Shown here: positions 22,043 through 30,810 of the stretch, one piece after another
Layout of the letters: the number at the start of each line of letters is the position of its first letter
How positions within the stretch are numbered: position 1 is the first letter of the stretch
Origin: Bacteroidetes bacterium HGW-Bacteroidetes-1
GTDB lineage: Bacteria > Bacteroidota > Bacteroidia > Bacteroidales > F082
Assembly: GCA_002842755.1 (NCBI GenBank)
Contig: PHDU01000036.1
Coordinates: forward strand, 1 to 33,398
DNA length: 33,398 nt
Reading direction: 5' to 3'
Translations under genes and position numbers: made by a program
The notes under the pieces: generated by a model
Told to the model about the DNA's origin: nothing
Databases searched by the model: none
Seen by the model: only the letters and a program-made list of their open reading frames with translations

Positions 22043-24322
22043 TTAATTTTTCTTTTTGAAAAATATATTTGATTTGTAAAGCACAAGATACATGATGGTT
22101 ACGGTTGCTATGAAACTAATAAACATGTTCAGAGAGACCAATGCACCAAGAGAACGGTTGGGTGGAAATACCGAGAACAGCATGACCAGAAAACCTGAGA
22201 TGACCACCAAGGCATTGAAAGCAATTGCCCTTCCGGAATGATACATTGTTTCGCGTGTTGTGGCAAGCTTATCCTTTGTTTCGTGCGCATTGATGCGGTA
22301 ACGGTCAATAAAATGTACGGCATAATCTATTCCAATTCCAATGGCGATACTAGAAATCAAGGCTGTGGTTGTGCTCAGTGGAATATTCAGCAAACCCATG
22401 AGGCCAAAACTTATGAGGGCAGTCAAAATAACCGGAATTGAGCCAATCAGTCCGATGCTGAGTTTTTTGAACATCAGGGATAGCAACAGGATGATAATAA
22501 TGACTGACAGAATGAGACTTTTGATCTGTCCCGTAAGAATTAATCCGGTAAATACAAGCGCTTTATATCCGCTGCCTGCGTAATTAATGCTGACTCCTTT
22601 TTCCTCAAAGGACTTTCGATATTTTTCAATGGCATCAATGGCATTGTTCAGTTCTTTGGAGTTATCGCTTTTAAGCTGAAAAGTAATATTTGCCTTTCTA
22701 TAGTCATAATCAATCACTTTCCACAGATTTTCGGGGTCGCCCGACATTTCATACAACAGCAGATATTGGGCAATCAGATCATTGTTTTCAGGAATTACAT
22801 TGAAAGCTTCTTCATCCGCATTCATTACTTTATTCATTCTTTTAACATAATCTGCAATGGAAAAAGAATTGCCAACGGTTTCAACCTTTTCAACAGAAGT
22901 CTGCATCTCGTCCATTAATTTTTGGATGTCAGACTGAATCATCACTCCGTTGTTTTCTGATTCCAGAATAACATTGATGGTGCTTGTTCCGCCGAAATGC
23001 TTGTTGATAAAGGCATCTGTAAGCACTATGTCGCTGTCGCGTTCAAAGTTTTCAAGGAAACTTGAATTGATCCATACTTTGCTTGTGCCATAAAGCGACA
23101 CAAAAATCAAAACTGTGGTAACAGATATCACAAGCACTTTATGTTTCAGTGTTTTTTCAGCAAAACGATAGGCAAAGCCAGCATGATTGTTGTCATTTTT
23201 ATGAATAATTTTTTTCCTTTTAATACCAAATACAAGAATAACGGCAGGAACTAATACCAATGAGAAAATCATTGCAGATAGAACGCCGAACGCCGTAAAA
23301 AGTCCAAAATATTTTATTGGGAGCACCTCTGAAGTCAGCAGCGATATAAAACCGACAGCAGTGGTTACTGAAGTCATTACGACAGGTTTCCACATGTTTT
23401 TAAGCATATCTTTGATGGCTTCAACTTTTGTAGCGCCTTCATTTTCCTGCATAAAAAGATCAAGATGGTTGTAAAGATGAATACCGTCTGCCACTCCTAT
23501 GGCGATCAACATTACAGGAATCATAATTGTAACCGCATAAATAGGAATCCCCAACAATGACATCAGGCCAAAGGCCCAGATTGTGCTAAAGAGCACAACA
23601 AACAGGGTGGCAAGTGTATACCTTACACTTCGGAGTACTGCATATAAAATGACGATGATGACCAGAATCACAATTGGAACCATCGTTTTCATGTCTTTGG
23701 GACCTAAATATGCCATTGTGCCTTCAACGATTGGAACTCCGGCTACATAGATATTTTCCGGGCCTTCATAGGAGTGCGCAAATGCAAGGATTTTTTCATA
23801 GAATTCCATTGAAAAGACGCTGTCATTGATTGAAGCCACCACAAGGGCTACCTGATTATTGTCAGAAACCAGACGTCCCTGCACCATTTCATTTGAGCGA
23901 ACATTTTGCTTCAGTTCAGCGATTTTTTCTTCAGTTTGCGGAACTCTTTTATAAAATGACTTTACATCCAGTCCTTCCTCAGTACCAACAATATTGTCAG
24001 CTGTATATAGTGAAATAATGTCAGCAGCTTCAAATTCAGGCATATCCTGCATTGCTTCGGTAATATCTTTTATTTTCTGAAGTGTTTGGTGATTGTAAAT
24101 TCCTTCAGGGTTTTCAATGGCAATCAAAATACCATCCTTGATGTTGAACCACGCCTCAGCCTGATCATTGTATACAAAGGCCGGATGTTCCTTTGGCATG
24201 TATTCGTCAAGGTCTGTTTCCATGCGGGCGTTTTTTGCCATTTCGAAAACAAACCAGGTGCTCAGCAACAGAATGGAGATTATGATTGCCCAGGCTGTTT
24301 TTTTCATTAATGATTCTTTCAT
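22043..24322 (-). CDS. MMPL/RND-superfamily lipid transporter
   Basis: 759 residues with the twofold repeat of the family: an N-terminal span, a periplasmic domain, about five helices (around residues 215-370), a short cytoplasmic loop, another span, a second periplasmic domain and a final helix block (around 610-755). Signature segments are GVADGIHLYNHLD in the first block and IGIGIDYAVHFIDRYR in the second, where the acidic residues serve proton coupling. This single-chain RND/sterol-sensing-like group moves hydrophobic molecules, often lipids. The companion genes support lipid traffic rather than drug efflux, because no membrane-fusion protein or TolC is present. The 16-base operator at 24333-24348 lies 11 bases before the start. 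Confidence 0.85.
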   Translation of the reverse strand: MKESLMKKTAWAIIISILLLSTWFVFEMAKNARMETDLDEYMPKEHPAFVYNDQAEAWFNIKDGILIAIENPEGIYNHQTLQKIKDITEAMQDMPEFEAADIISLYTADNIVGTEEGLDVKSFYKRVPQTEEKIAELKQNVRSNEMVQGRLVSDNNQVALVVASINDSVFSMEFYEKILAFAHSYEGPENIYVAGVPIVEGTMAYLGPKDMKTMVPIVILVIIVILYAVLRSVRYTLATLFVVLFSTIWAFGLMSLLGIPIYAVTIMIPVMLIAIGVADGIHLYNHLDLFMQENEGATKVEAIKDMLKNMWKPVVMTSVTTAVGFISLLTSEVLPIKYFGLFTAFGVLSAMIFSLVLVPAVILVFGIKRKKIIHKNDNNHAGFAYRFAEKTLKHKVLVISVTTVLIFVSLYGTSKVWINSSFLENFERDSDIVLTDAFINKHFGGTSTINVILESENNGVMIQSDIQKLMDEMQTSVEKVETVGNSFSIADYVKRMNKVMNADEEAFNVIPENNDLIAQYLLLYEMSGDPENLWKVIDYDYRKANITFQLKSDNSKELNNAIDAIEKYRKSFEEKGVSINYAGSGYKALVFTGLILTGQIKSLILSVIIIILLLSLMFKKLSIGLIGSIPVILTALISFGLMGLLNIPLSTTTALISSIAIGIGIDYAVHFIDRYRINAHETKDKLATTRETMYHSGRAIAFNALVVISGFLVMLFSVFPPNRSLGALVSLNMFISFIATVTIMYLVLYKSNIFFKKKN

Positions 24323-24332
24323 CGAAATGTTT

Positions 24333-24348
24333 GTTAATGTTAACTAAC
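24333..24348. promoter_or_regulatory. Candidate TetR operator before the transporter operon
   Basis: The sequence is GTTAAT-GTTA-ACTAAC, identical in both 6-base arms to the site at 25413-25428 in the tetR promoter. It lies between the upstream terminator and the MMPL start, so it can control the transporter operon independently of tetR. No clear -7 element is visible around it. Confidence 0.6.
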
Positions 24349-24359
24349 TTAATTGTTTT

Positions 24360-24383
24360 AAAAAAAGGCATATTCAATATGCC
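24360..24383 (-). terminator. Terminator after the cupin gene
   Basis: Leftward, GGCATAT-TGA-ATATGCC is a perfect 7-bp hairpin followed by seven T residues. It separates the tetR-cupin transcript from the transporter operon and lies 23 bases beyond the cupin stop. Confidence 0.7.
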
Positions 24384-24405
24384 AAAGTTTGATTTAAAGC
24401 AGGGT

Positions 24406-24744
24406 TTATAAAATTCTGGCGTTGGAAGTAGGTTTTGGTGTTTTGACGACCAAAATTCTTGCTTGCTTATCCGAATGATTAAACAGACAATGGACAATGT
24501 CTTTTGGGCTTTCGACGAGGGTGTTTTCTGCTACTTGTTGCTTTTCTTCCCCAATCTGAACCGAGGGCGTACCTTCCAGAATAAAGAAAAAGACATCCAC
24601 AGGAGTGATATGGGGTTTTAGCTGCTCGCCTGGCTGAAGCACAATATGCATAGCCTGAGCATCCGTTTTATCATAAAGTTGACGCACATCCACTTTGTGT
24701 AGTGTTTGTTTGATTTCTTGTTGTTTCCAATCGATTATATTCAT
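24406..24744 (-). CDS. Small cupin-domain protein
   Basis: 112 residues from ATG 24744 (MNIIDWKQQEI); an ATG 33 bases earlier gives a Cys/Lys-rich leader that seems untranslated. The single cupin barrel has LQPGEQLKPHITPVDVFFFI as motif 1 (one His retained) and a second motif around VESPKDIVHCLFNHS, with a His. The metal site looks incomplete compared with the H-x-H-x(3-4)-E consensus, so a binding or sensory role is as likely as catalysis. It follows tetR by 61 bases and is cotranscribed with it, suggesting that it senses or processes the same ligand. Confidence 0.75.
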   Translation of the reverse strand: MNIIDWKQQEIKQTLHKVDVRQLYDKTDAQAMHIVLQPGEQLKPHITPVDVFFFILEGTPSVQIGEEKQQVAENTLVESPKDIVHCLFNHSDKQARILVVKTPKPTSNARIL

Positions 24745-24805
24745 TTTGCAAGTTATTTTTTGTGCTTTCCGGCACATTATTGATATTGATGATTTATCAG
24801 AATTT

Positions 24806-25384
24806 CTATTTGTTTAAAATCTGTTTGATTGTTCTGAAGAAATTTGTTCCATAGGCTTGCAGATCAAAGTTAAAGTCTGCCATTTGCCATTGTTTTATCA
24901 AAAGTCTGAGCGAACCCATGATGATGATTGAAAGATGCTGCAAATTGTAGCCTGGATTAATTTCACCCTTTTGTTTTCCCTCTTCAAGAATTGTTTGAAT
25001 TGCGTTGCTGTTTCTCCCCATAATTTCTTTTACTTTTTCAGAAAGCAATGGTTCGCTGCGGAAGATCTCTTCTGAAAATATGACTGCGACAAGAGAAGGT
25101 GTTTCCGAAAAAGCTTTGAAGTGGTTTATGAATATTCTTTCGATCTTTTCCAGAGAAGTGCCATCTTTTTGCATTTCAGAAAGGAAAATGGTTTGAGTTG
25201 TACTGCTGAAATAATTCAGAATACTGATCAGAATCTGAATTTTGTTTTCATAATGCCGGTATATAGCAGGTTCAGAAATTCCGATTTCTTTTGAAAGGTT
25301 TTTCATGGTTAGCCCTTGAATTCCTCTTGATGAAATAAGTTTGATTGAAGAGTGAATAATTTCCAGTTGACGATCTGTAAGCAT
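24806..25384 (-). CDS. TetR/AcrR family repressor
   Basis: 192 residues. The N-terminal helix-turn-helix is typical: RQLEIIHSSIKLISSRGIQG, LTMKNLSKEIGISEPAIYRH and YENKIQILISIL. The C-terminal helical domain (residues about 60-190) has no close signature and would bind the inducer, probably a hydrophobic compound. The gene's own promoter spacer contains the GTTAAT-N4-ACTAAC site, which is repeated before the MMPL gene, so it very likely represses itself and the lipid-transport operon. Start of transcription is about 14 bases before the ATG. Confidence 0.85.
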   Translation of the reverse strand: MLTDRQLEIIHSSIKLISSRGIQGLTMKNLSKEIGISEPAIYRHYENKIQILISILNYFSSTTQTIFLSEMQKDGTSLEKIERIFINHFKAFSETPSLVAVIFSEEIFRSEPLLSEKVKEIMGRNSNAIQTILEEGKQKGEINPGYNLQHLSIIIMGSLRLLIKQWQMADFNFDLQAYGTNFFRTIKQILNK

Positions 25385-25404
25385 TTTTTGTATTATTTAT
25401 GCGG

Positions 25405-25434
25405 CAAAGTTAGTTAATAATCACTAACTATCAA
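25405..25434 (-). promoter_or_regulatory. tetR promoter
   Basis: Leftward TTG (25432-25434), 19 bases, TAACTTTG (25405-25412). The spacer is almost filled by the candidate operator, so bound repressor would block polymerase directly. Confidence 0.65.
25413..25428. promoter_or_regulatory. Candidate TetR operator in the tetR promoter
   Basis: GTTAAT-AATC-ACTAAC shares both arms with the site at 24333-24348. A wider inverted repeat, GTTAGT (25409-25414) and ACTAAC (25423-25428) with an 8-base spacer, overlaps it and fits a dimeric TetR site. Confidence 0.6.
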
Positions 25435-25546
25435 GTAAAATTGAATATATTTTCAATATATTTTTCAAACCATTGATAAATAAACTGTTGTGATCAAGAT
25501 TTAATTGTTTAATCTTTCAGAATCAACCTGTTTTAGCTGGATATTT

Positions 25547-25921
25547 TCAATCCATATTGATTTGAAGTCCGGTCTGTGAGAACAATTTTTTTCTGAACCA
25601 TTTTCCCGGGTTACTCAAATCAAGACAGCCATGTGTGAAACAATAATCAAAAAGAAAACTCAAATTGCTTATATCTCTGGTTGTATAAAACACAACAGGT
25701 GACTCACTGTAGTTTTTCTCAGCCTCATAGCGCAAGTATAGCTCCTCCTTTACAGTTTGCCAATCTTCTTTCAATGTGCTGTCTGTGCTGAGAACAGTGT
25801 ATCCCTTGCCTTCAATCAATGTAAGCAGATAACCAAACTGAGCAAGTGGATCAAGAATAACTGTTCTGTTATTCGTTTTTAGATGTCTCTCAATTTCTTG
25901 TATGAACCATATGTCTGTCAT
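25547..25921 (-). pseudogene. N-terminal fragment of a BREX-type PglZ protein
   Basis: 124 residues resembling the N-terminal region of PglZ proteins from Bacteroidota BREX-like loci: IEEIERH-like opening (WFIQEIERHLKTNNRTVILD), EDWQTVKEELYLRYEAEKN, VVFYTTR and SFLFDYCFTHGCLDLSNP. PglZ proteins are phosphatase-fold parts of the BREX anti-phage system, normally about 800-900 residues. The frame ends at TGA after GLQINMD where the family continues, and no further PglZ sequence follows, so the alkaline-phosphatase-like core is missing. It starts 13 bases after the AbiEii relic. Assignment is from memory of the family and should be checked by search. Confidence 0.6.
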
Positions 25922-25934
25922 TGTTTTTCAGGAA

Positions 25935-26968
25935 TTATTGGTTTATGGCAGGTTGTGGGAATGATTTTTCGAACTCCCAAGGCAATGAATTTATCCTATT
26001 TCTCAGGATTTTAAGTTCAGTGATTAAATCATCAAAGCTTGGTGCTTTAGTTTCATAAATCATCAGGTCTAACATCTTTTTGTAATCTGCCTTCCACGCT
26101 TCAAAAACTTCTGGGATTGGAATAAAATCTATTGTTTTTGGGTTGTGGGTGTTATAGTTTACATCACCAACTTTCGTAAATTGAAAACGATGTTCAACTA
26201 TTGATTCATACAATGATTTATCATTCAATGCCTTGTCTGCGAATTTAGTTTTTGACAGGTGATAAATGTCGTATAAGTGACGGCTTAAACGGTCTACTCT
26301 TATATTTTCTTGCGTTTTGTGAAACTCTTCATGCAGTAAGAATAACTTTTCCAGAAATGTGCGTTCAGGATTAACTGAAGGAATCTTAATGGGATGTTGA
26401 ACAAAATTTCTGTCTGCATATTCTTCATCTACCAATGATGTAAATGTTCGTACTGTAAATGGCTCCCTCAAGGAGCGTGAACCAATTTCTATCTGAACTT
26501 TTGGTTGCTGATATGCAGTTGCTTCAATTACATGAGGATAATAAATATCTTAATACGGGGATTTTGATCCTTGCTTTTTGGAGGAATTAAATCAAAATCC
26601 AAAACCTCTTTATCAGCAAACCGATTTTTCAGCTCATCAAAAAACTTTTCAGTCACATAGGTGCTATATGCTCGTCTGAGATTTGTGCGCTGATTCTTTG
26701 ACAATACTCCTTTGAAACCAAAAAACTCGCTGTCAATTGCAAGGTCTACATCTTCTGAAAACCTTTGAATCAGGTTCCATGCCTTACTCAGGGATGTGCC
26801 GCCTTTAAAGTCCAGATGCTGCGCTATATCCATTTCAAAAATGATTCTCAGGGACTGAACAACCCACCAATCCTTTTCAACAGCAAAAGCGTTCATGCCA
26901 GTCATTTCTGCAATCTGGATGTACGCATTGCGCCTTGTTTGCTCAGGTATTGCCAGCCACTTCTTCAT
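25935..26968 (-). pseudogene. AbiEii-type nucleotidyltransferase toxin, split by a frameshift
   Basis: Two frames make one protein. The first (from ATG 26968, about 146 codons) has the nucleotidyltransferase motif FKGGTSLSKAWN with FSEDVDL, the metal-binding Asp pair of AbiEii/DUF1814 toxins. The second runs from about 26550 to the stop at 25935 and carries the helical C-terminal part. Near 26548-26552 the coding sense passes from one frame to the next (PPKSKDQNPRI, then DIYYPHVIEATAYQQ) as by a one-base loss. AbiEii is the toxin of the AbiE abortive-infection pair. It starts 2 bases after its DUF6088 antitoxin gene. A sequencing error at this AT-rich spot could also explain the break. Confidence 0.75.
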
Positions 26969-26970
26969 AT

Positions 26971-28275
26971 TTATTTATTTTTCAATGCTTTACGCATGAT
27001 GATACGAATCCATTCAGGTGCCAGACGAATATCTTGTTCTAAACGATAAGGATCTTCCGATTCAAGATGCTTCAGAATGAGTTGAATTTCTTGCTCAGTT
27101 ACCTTGTCTTTTCCTATTTCTTTTAATGCCTGAATGACCAATCCGCTTATTTTTCCTATGGCTGAAAGGTTCTTCGGACTTGTTTTCTTAAACAGTATTT
27201 TTCTTTTTCCAAGGTTAATTTTGCGGGCAGCGCCATCTGTAAGATAAACCACATTCATGGGTATCTGTGTTGATAAACCCAATGCATTCAATGCAGCGGC
27301 ACCGGTAAGCATTATGCGTGCCTTATCCCGTTTACGTATTGCTTCAGCAATTGCTTCTGTTGAAGGCTTTAAAGAACCAATTATCGGATCAACATCAATA
27401 CGACTGTAAATACCTCTTGAAATTCTCTCAATCACATCCTTTTGTTCATGTCTTTCAAGTGCTTTAGCTACTGCTTTAGCTGTACCATAGCTAAGGAAAT
27501 CTTCAGCAAAATATAGCGTGCCCCTCTTCGCTTTCTTAATTTTTGTAAACATTCTGGCTTTTCTAAACACAAAAGGAAAAGGTTTGTAAACATGCTGATT
27601 CATTCTCTTAGGTGTTTGAAGATTGATTTGACAAGAGTTGAATAAATCTAATTGGTAAGATGAAGAAAGGTATCCTCGATCCGCAATTAATGTGCAATTA
27701 TTTAATCCTGAATATTTTATGTCAGATAAGTAATTCACATCATGTACACTTGCTTTGGTTAAATCCATGCTATGAAATACACCTTTGTTAGAGGCAACTA
27801 CATGAAGTTTGTAACCATAATAATAAGCTTTGCTAACTGCAGAGTAACCTTTGTCAGGTGCCGTGTCGTAATTTTCTTTACAAATTTTACTAGATTTTTC
27901 CCGTGCTATTTGACAAACTGGCACCGGAATTGAATCAACCAAATACACATTTTCATTTTGGTTTAGATCATCCGCAATAATTTTATTCAATTCAATGATA
28001 AATGGATAAAGTCTTTTTCTTCTGCGATTGTAATTGCAACGGTCAATCAAATTGGGGAATTCTTTGGTATAATCGTTCTTTAGTTTTGCCCAAAAGTAGC
28101 TCTCACTATCAATTCCTATAGATTCACCTGTTATAGCAAGTGCAATTATTTGACAGTCAGACATCTTAGGCTTGTTGCGGTATGAATAAAAGTTATTGAA
28201 CTCGTTAATACGATTTTTAAAAATAGATTTTGTAATGTTAAAAAACTTGTCGAAATTTGAACTTAAGTTATGCAT
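26971..28275 (-). CDS. In-frame fusion: truncated IS982 transposase + DUF6088 (AbiEi-type) antitoxin
   Basis: 434 residues from ATG 28275. Residues 1-241 are an IS982-family transposase (YLVDSIPVPVC with the first Asp, TLIADRGYLS with the second) that stops at FVFRKAR, just before the segment holding the catalytic Glu. Residues 242-434 begin MFTKIKKAKRGTLYF and are a nearly complete DUF6088/AbiEi-like antitoxin with a winged-helix N-terminus (GTAKAVAKALERHEQKDVI) and LTGAAALNALGLSTQ. ATG 27552 could start the antitoxin alone (193 residues). The fusion could simply be a chance join after a deletion that removed the IS right end. The antitoxin would autoregulate the pair with the split AbiEii gene downstream. 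Confidence 0.75.
   Translation of the reverse strand: MHNLSSNFDKFFNITKSIFKNRINEFNNFYSYRNKPKMSDCQIIALAITGESIGIDSESYFWAKLKNDYTKEFPNLIDRCNYNRRRKRLYPFIIELNKIIADDLNQNENVYLVDSIPVPVCQIAREKSSKICKENYDTAPDKGYSAVSKAYYYGYKLHVVASNKGVFHSMDLTKASVHDVNYLSDIKYSGLNNCTLIADRGYLSSSYQLDLFNSCQINLQTPKRMNQHVYKPFPFVFRKARMFTKIKKAKRGTLYFAEDFLSYGTAKAVAKALERHEQKDVIERISRGIYSRIDVDPIIGSLKPSTEAIAEAIRKRDKARIMLTGAAALNALGLSTQIPMNVVYLTDGAARKINLGKRKILFKKTSPKNLSAIGKISGLVIQALKEIGKDKVTEQEIQLILKHLESEDPYRLEQDIRLAPEWIRIIMRKALKNK
27553..28275 (-). mobile_element. Partial IS982-family element (left part only)
   Basis: The transposase N-terminal 241 codons remain; the last ~50-60 codons, the third catalytic residue and one terminal inverted repeat are missing. 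No target-site duplication or outer end could be identified. It cannot transpose by itself. Confidence 0.7.
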
Positions 28276-28411
28276 AATAGATGTGTTTTGGTGGTACTTA
28301 ATACATCTAAGATACTGAATATCAGTTTTATGCATAACTTTTTTATATATATTTATCAACATTGTTTTTAACATTCAAACCGCACAACACGTTATTATTA
28401 ATTACATTGTG

Positions 28412-28439
28412 TTGGTTTTTAATTATATTTTTACCTTAG
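28412..28439 (+). promoter_or_regulatory. Candidate promoter of the TPR-LuxR gene
   Basis: TTG at 28412-28414, 17 bases, then TACCTTAG at 28432-28439, one mismatch from TAnnTTTG. CAACAC (28385-28390) and GTGTTG (28409-28414) form an inverted repeat at its upstream edge. Confidence 0.35.
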
Positions 28440-28463
28440 CGTCATTAAACAACCGCCAATCAA

Positions 28464-30548
28464 ATGAATAATAGCCAAAAGCCTTATCTGTTGGTTAGAT
28501 CGCTTTTGATGGGATTATGCATAATGTTTCTTTGTTTAATTTCAGAAACGGCAAAATCCCAGATCAGTTTATTGAATAAGCAAATCGACAGCCTTGAAAA
28601 TGCACTTTCGAAAGCTAAAGGTCCAGAACGGAATGCTATCCTTATTGAATACGGTTATGCGCTCAATATTAAAGATACTTGTGAATCGATTAAGATTTTA
28701 AATAAAGGCATTGAGGGGGCAATTGGACAAAATCAACATTCGACGGTAATCAGAGGATATTATCTGTTATTGCATGTGTTTAATAGTATTGGAAAACGCG
28801 ATTCAGCTATTTCGATTTCAAGAAAAAAAATAGCCTATGCACTGAAATTCAACTATCTGAAAGAAGCCGCCTATTCGTACAATGAACTCGCGAAATTTTT
28901 TCTCAATCAAAAAGATTTTGATAGCACGTCTGTTCATCTTAAAAATGCCGAAAAAATCTTCTTTCAAATAAGTGATAATGGTGGTCTGGGCGATGTTTAT
29001 GATAAACTGGGATTAATGGCAGTGATGCAGGGCAACTACAAAGAGGCAAACAGCTTCTATGATAAAGCCTTGAATTATGTCCAAAATTCTGATAGTACTT
29101 ACCTGATCGGATTGGTAACCTATCATTTAGGCTTTAGTTTTTTCCAAACTTCAGATTATGAGCTGGCCTTAATCCGTGTTCATAAAGCACTTGAAATTTG
29201 GGAAAACTTGGACAATATTGGTTTAGCTCCTCGTTGGAACTGTCTCGAGATGCTTGGCAATATTTATCTTAAAGTAAAGCGTTTTGATCTAGCGCTCGAA
29301 TACCATCGCAAAGCACTTGCTGTAAGAAAATTAGGTTGGGATGGCGTAATTGCTGACAGCCTGAATCTGAGCTATGCGTATTCCTACAATAATATTGCTG
29401 AAACATATTTTCTGATGAACAGGCTCGATTCTGCTTATTGGTATGCCGATCAATCTTTAAAAATTAAATTGCGTCCTGCTACTTTGGCGAGTAATACGGA
29501 TATTGCCAACTCCTATCTGAATACCGCTAAAATCATACTGGCTTTGGGTCAGATACAACAAGCCGAAAAATATGCTGAGAGATCACTGTATTATTACATT
29601 TCTGCCAATTGGAAAGATGGAGTTGCTGAGAGTCATTTATTATTGGCAAAGATCTATCGCAAAATGGTTTTACAGGATAAAGAAATGCTTCACTTGAATG
29701 AAGTTATCTCAATTACTGAATCTACTGGCGCAAAATTGATTCAAAAGCAAGCTTGGCGTGAGATGGCAGATTTATTATTGAGCCAGAAAAAATACAAAGA
29801 ATCGAATGAAGCCTTGATGAAATTCAGGAGCCTAAACGACAGCATCTTTTCTGAAGACATGAACAAAAGAATTGCTGAAATGAATGTAAAATATGAAACA
29901 GAGAAAAAAGAACTTGAAAACACCTTCCTTCATGAACAAAATACCTCTCAAAAGAAAATCAAATTATATCTTTTCTGGGCACTGGGTTTATTCGTTGCAT
30001 TCGCTTTAACCCTTGCAGGTGTAGTGATGCTGCTGAGGAAGAATCTTACACACAAAAACGACCAGCTTTCAAGACAAAAACAAATTGCTCAACTCATTGA
30101 AATTCAACACCAAAGAGATATTGAGTTTAAAAATTTGGAGTTACAGATGCTTATGGGTTATATAAAATCCAAGAACGACATGCTTGAAACCATTCGTACG
30201 GTGATGTTAGATGAAATTAAAAGCAACTGCAATGCTCCTGTGGAAACTTTCCAGCGAACAGTACAAACAATTCAATCGCATTTGGTAAGCGACCAGGATT
30301 GGGATATGGTAGATAAACAGATTGAAAAATTAAGTTCTGGATTTACATCTTCCTTATTCGATAAGCACCCTAACTTAACCACTGGTGATTTGAAACTATG
30401 TGCATTTATTCGTCTACATTTATCTACCCGTGAAATTGCTTCCATATTAAATATAACAGAGGAGAGTGTGCACAAACATAGATACCGTTTACGTAAAAAA
30501 CTTCATTTAAATGGAGATAGCCTTGAAGGATATCTAAGTGAACTTTAA
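28464..30548 (+). CDS. TPR-repeat membrane regulator with LuxR-type HTH
   Basis: 694 residues. A signal peptide (LVRSLLMGLCIMFLCLISET) is followed by tandem tetratricopeptide repeats to about residue 440, for example YKEANSFYDKALNYV and FDLALEYHRKALAV. One transmembrane span (about 501-523) and a coiled coil follow. The C-terminal part (about 636-694) is a LuxR/GerE-like helix-turn-helix, TTGDLKLCAFIRLHLSTREI then VHKHRYRLRKKLHL. This is the Bacteroidota layout in which a periplasmic TPR sensor controls a cytoplasmic DNA-binding domain, often for surface or polysaccharide genes. It precedes two surface-protein genes on the same strand and may control them. The start is supported by the signal peptide. 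Confidence 0.85.
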   Translation: MNNSQKPYLLVRSLLMGLCIMFLCLISETAKSQISLLNKQIDSLENALSKAKGPERNAILIEYGYALNIKDTCESIKILNKGIEGAIGQNQHSTVIRGYYLLLHVFNSIGKRDSAISISRKKIAYALKFNYLKEAAYSYNELAKFFLNQKDFDSTSVHLKNAEKIFFQISDNGGLGDVYDKLGLMAVMQGNYKEANSFYDKALNYVQNSDSTYLIGLVTYHLGFSFFQTSDYELALIRVHKALEIWENLDNIGLAPRWNCLEMLGNIYLKVKRFDLALEYHRKALAVRKLGWDGVIADSLNLSYAYSYNNIAETYFLMNRLDSAYWYADQSLKIKLRPATLASNTDIANSYLNTAKIILALGQIQQAEKYAERSLYYYISANWKDGVAESHLLLAKIYRKMVLQDKEMLHLNEVISITESTGAKLIQKQAWREMADLLLSQKKYKESNEALMKFRSLNDSIFSEDMNKRIAEMNVKYETEKKELENTFLHEQNTSQKKIKLYLFWALGLFVAFALTLAGVVMLLRKNLTHKNDQLSRQKQIAQLIEIQHQRDIEFKNLELQMLMGYIKSKNDMLETIRTVMLDEIKSNCNAPVETFQRTVQTIQSHLVSDQDWDMVDKQIEKLSSGFTSSLFDKHPNLTTGDLKLCAFIRLHLSTREIASILNITEESVHKHRYRLRKKLHLNGDSLEGYLSEL

Positions 30549-30810
30549 CTACAACCATTCTATATTGATTGATCTGCTGGTTTAAAAGCATGTTTAATAC
30601 AAGATATTCTCTTTTTCTCTTTAGTTGCTGTGCGTTTTAACTGCATATTAAAAAACACTAAATATGTCAAGGATATGGGCTGTCCATTTTTTGTCTATAT
30701 AGAAAAATAGGATATAAACATTTCATAAAGTAGTTTTGACTGCATATTCAACATCCTAAATGAATTTGACGATAAGGAATATAACTACCAAACAAAAAAT
30801 CTACTCAATT

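Noticed and set aside
28380-28440. Outer terminal repeat of IS982
   Set aside because: CAACAC/GTGTTG is a short inverted repeat by itself; without the other IS end it cannot be confirmed as a terminus.
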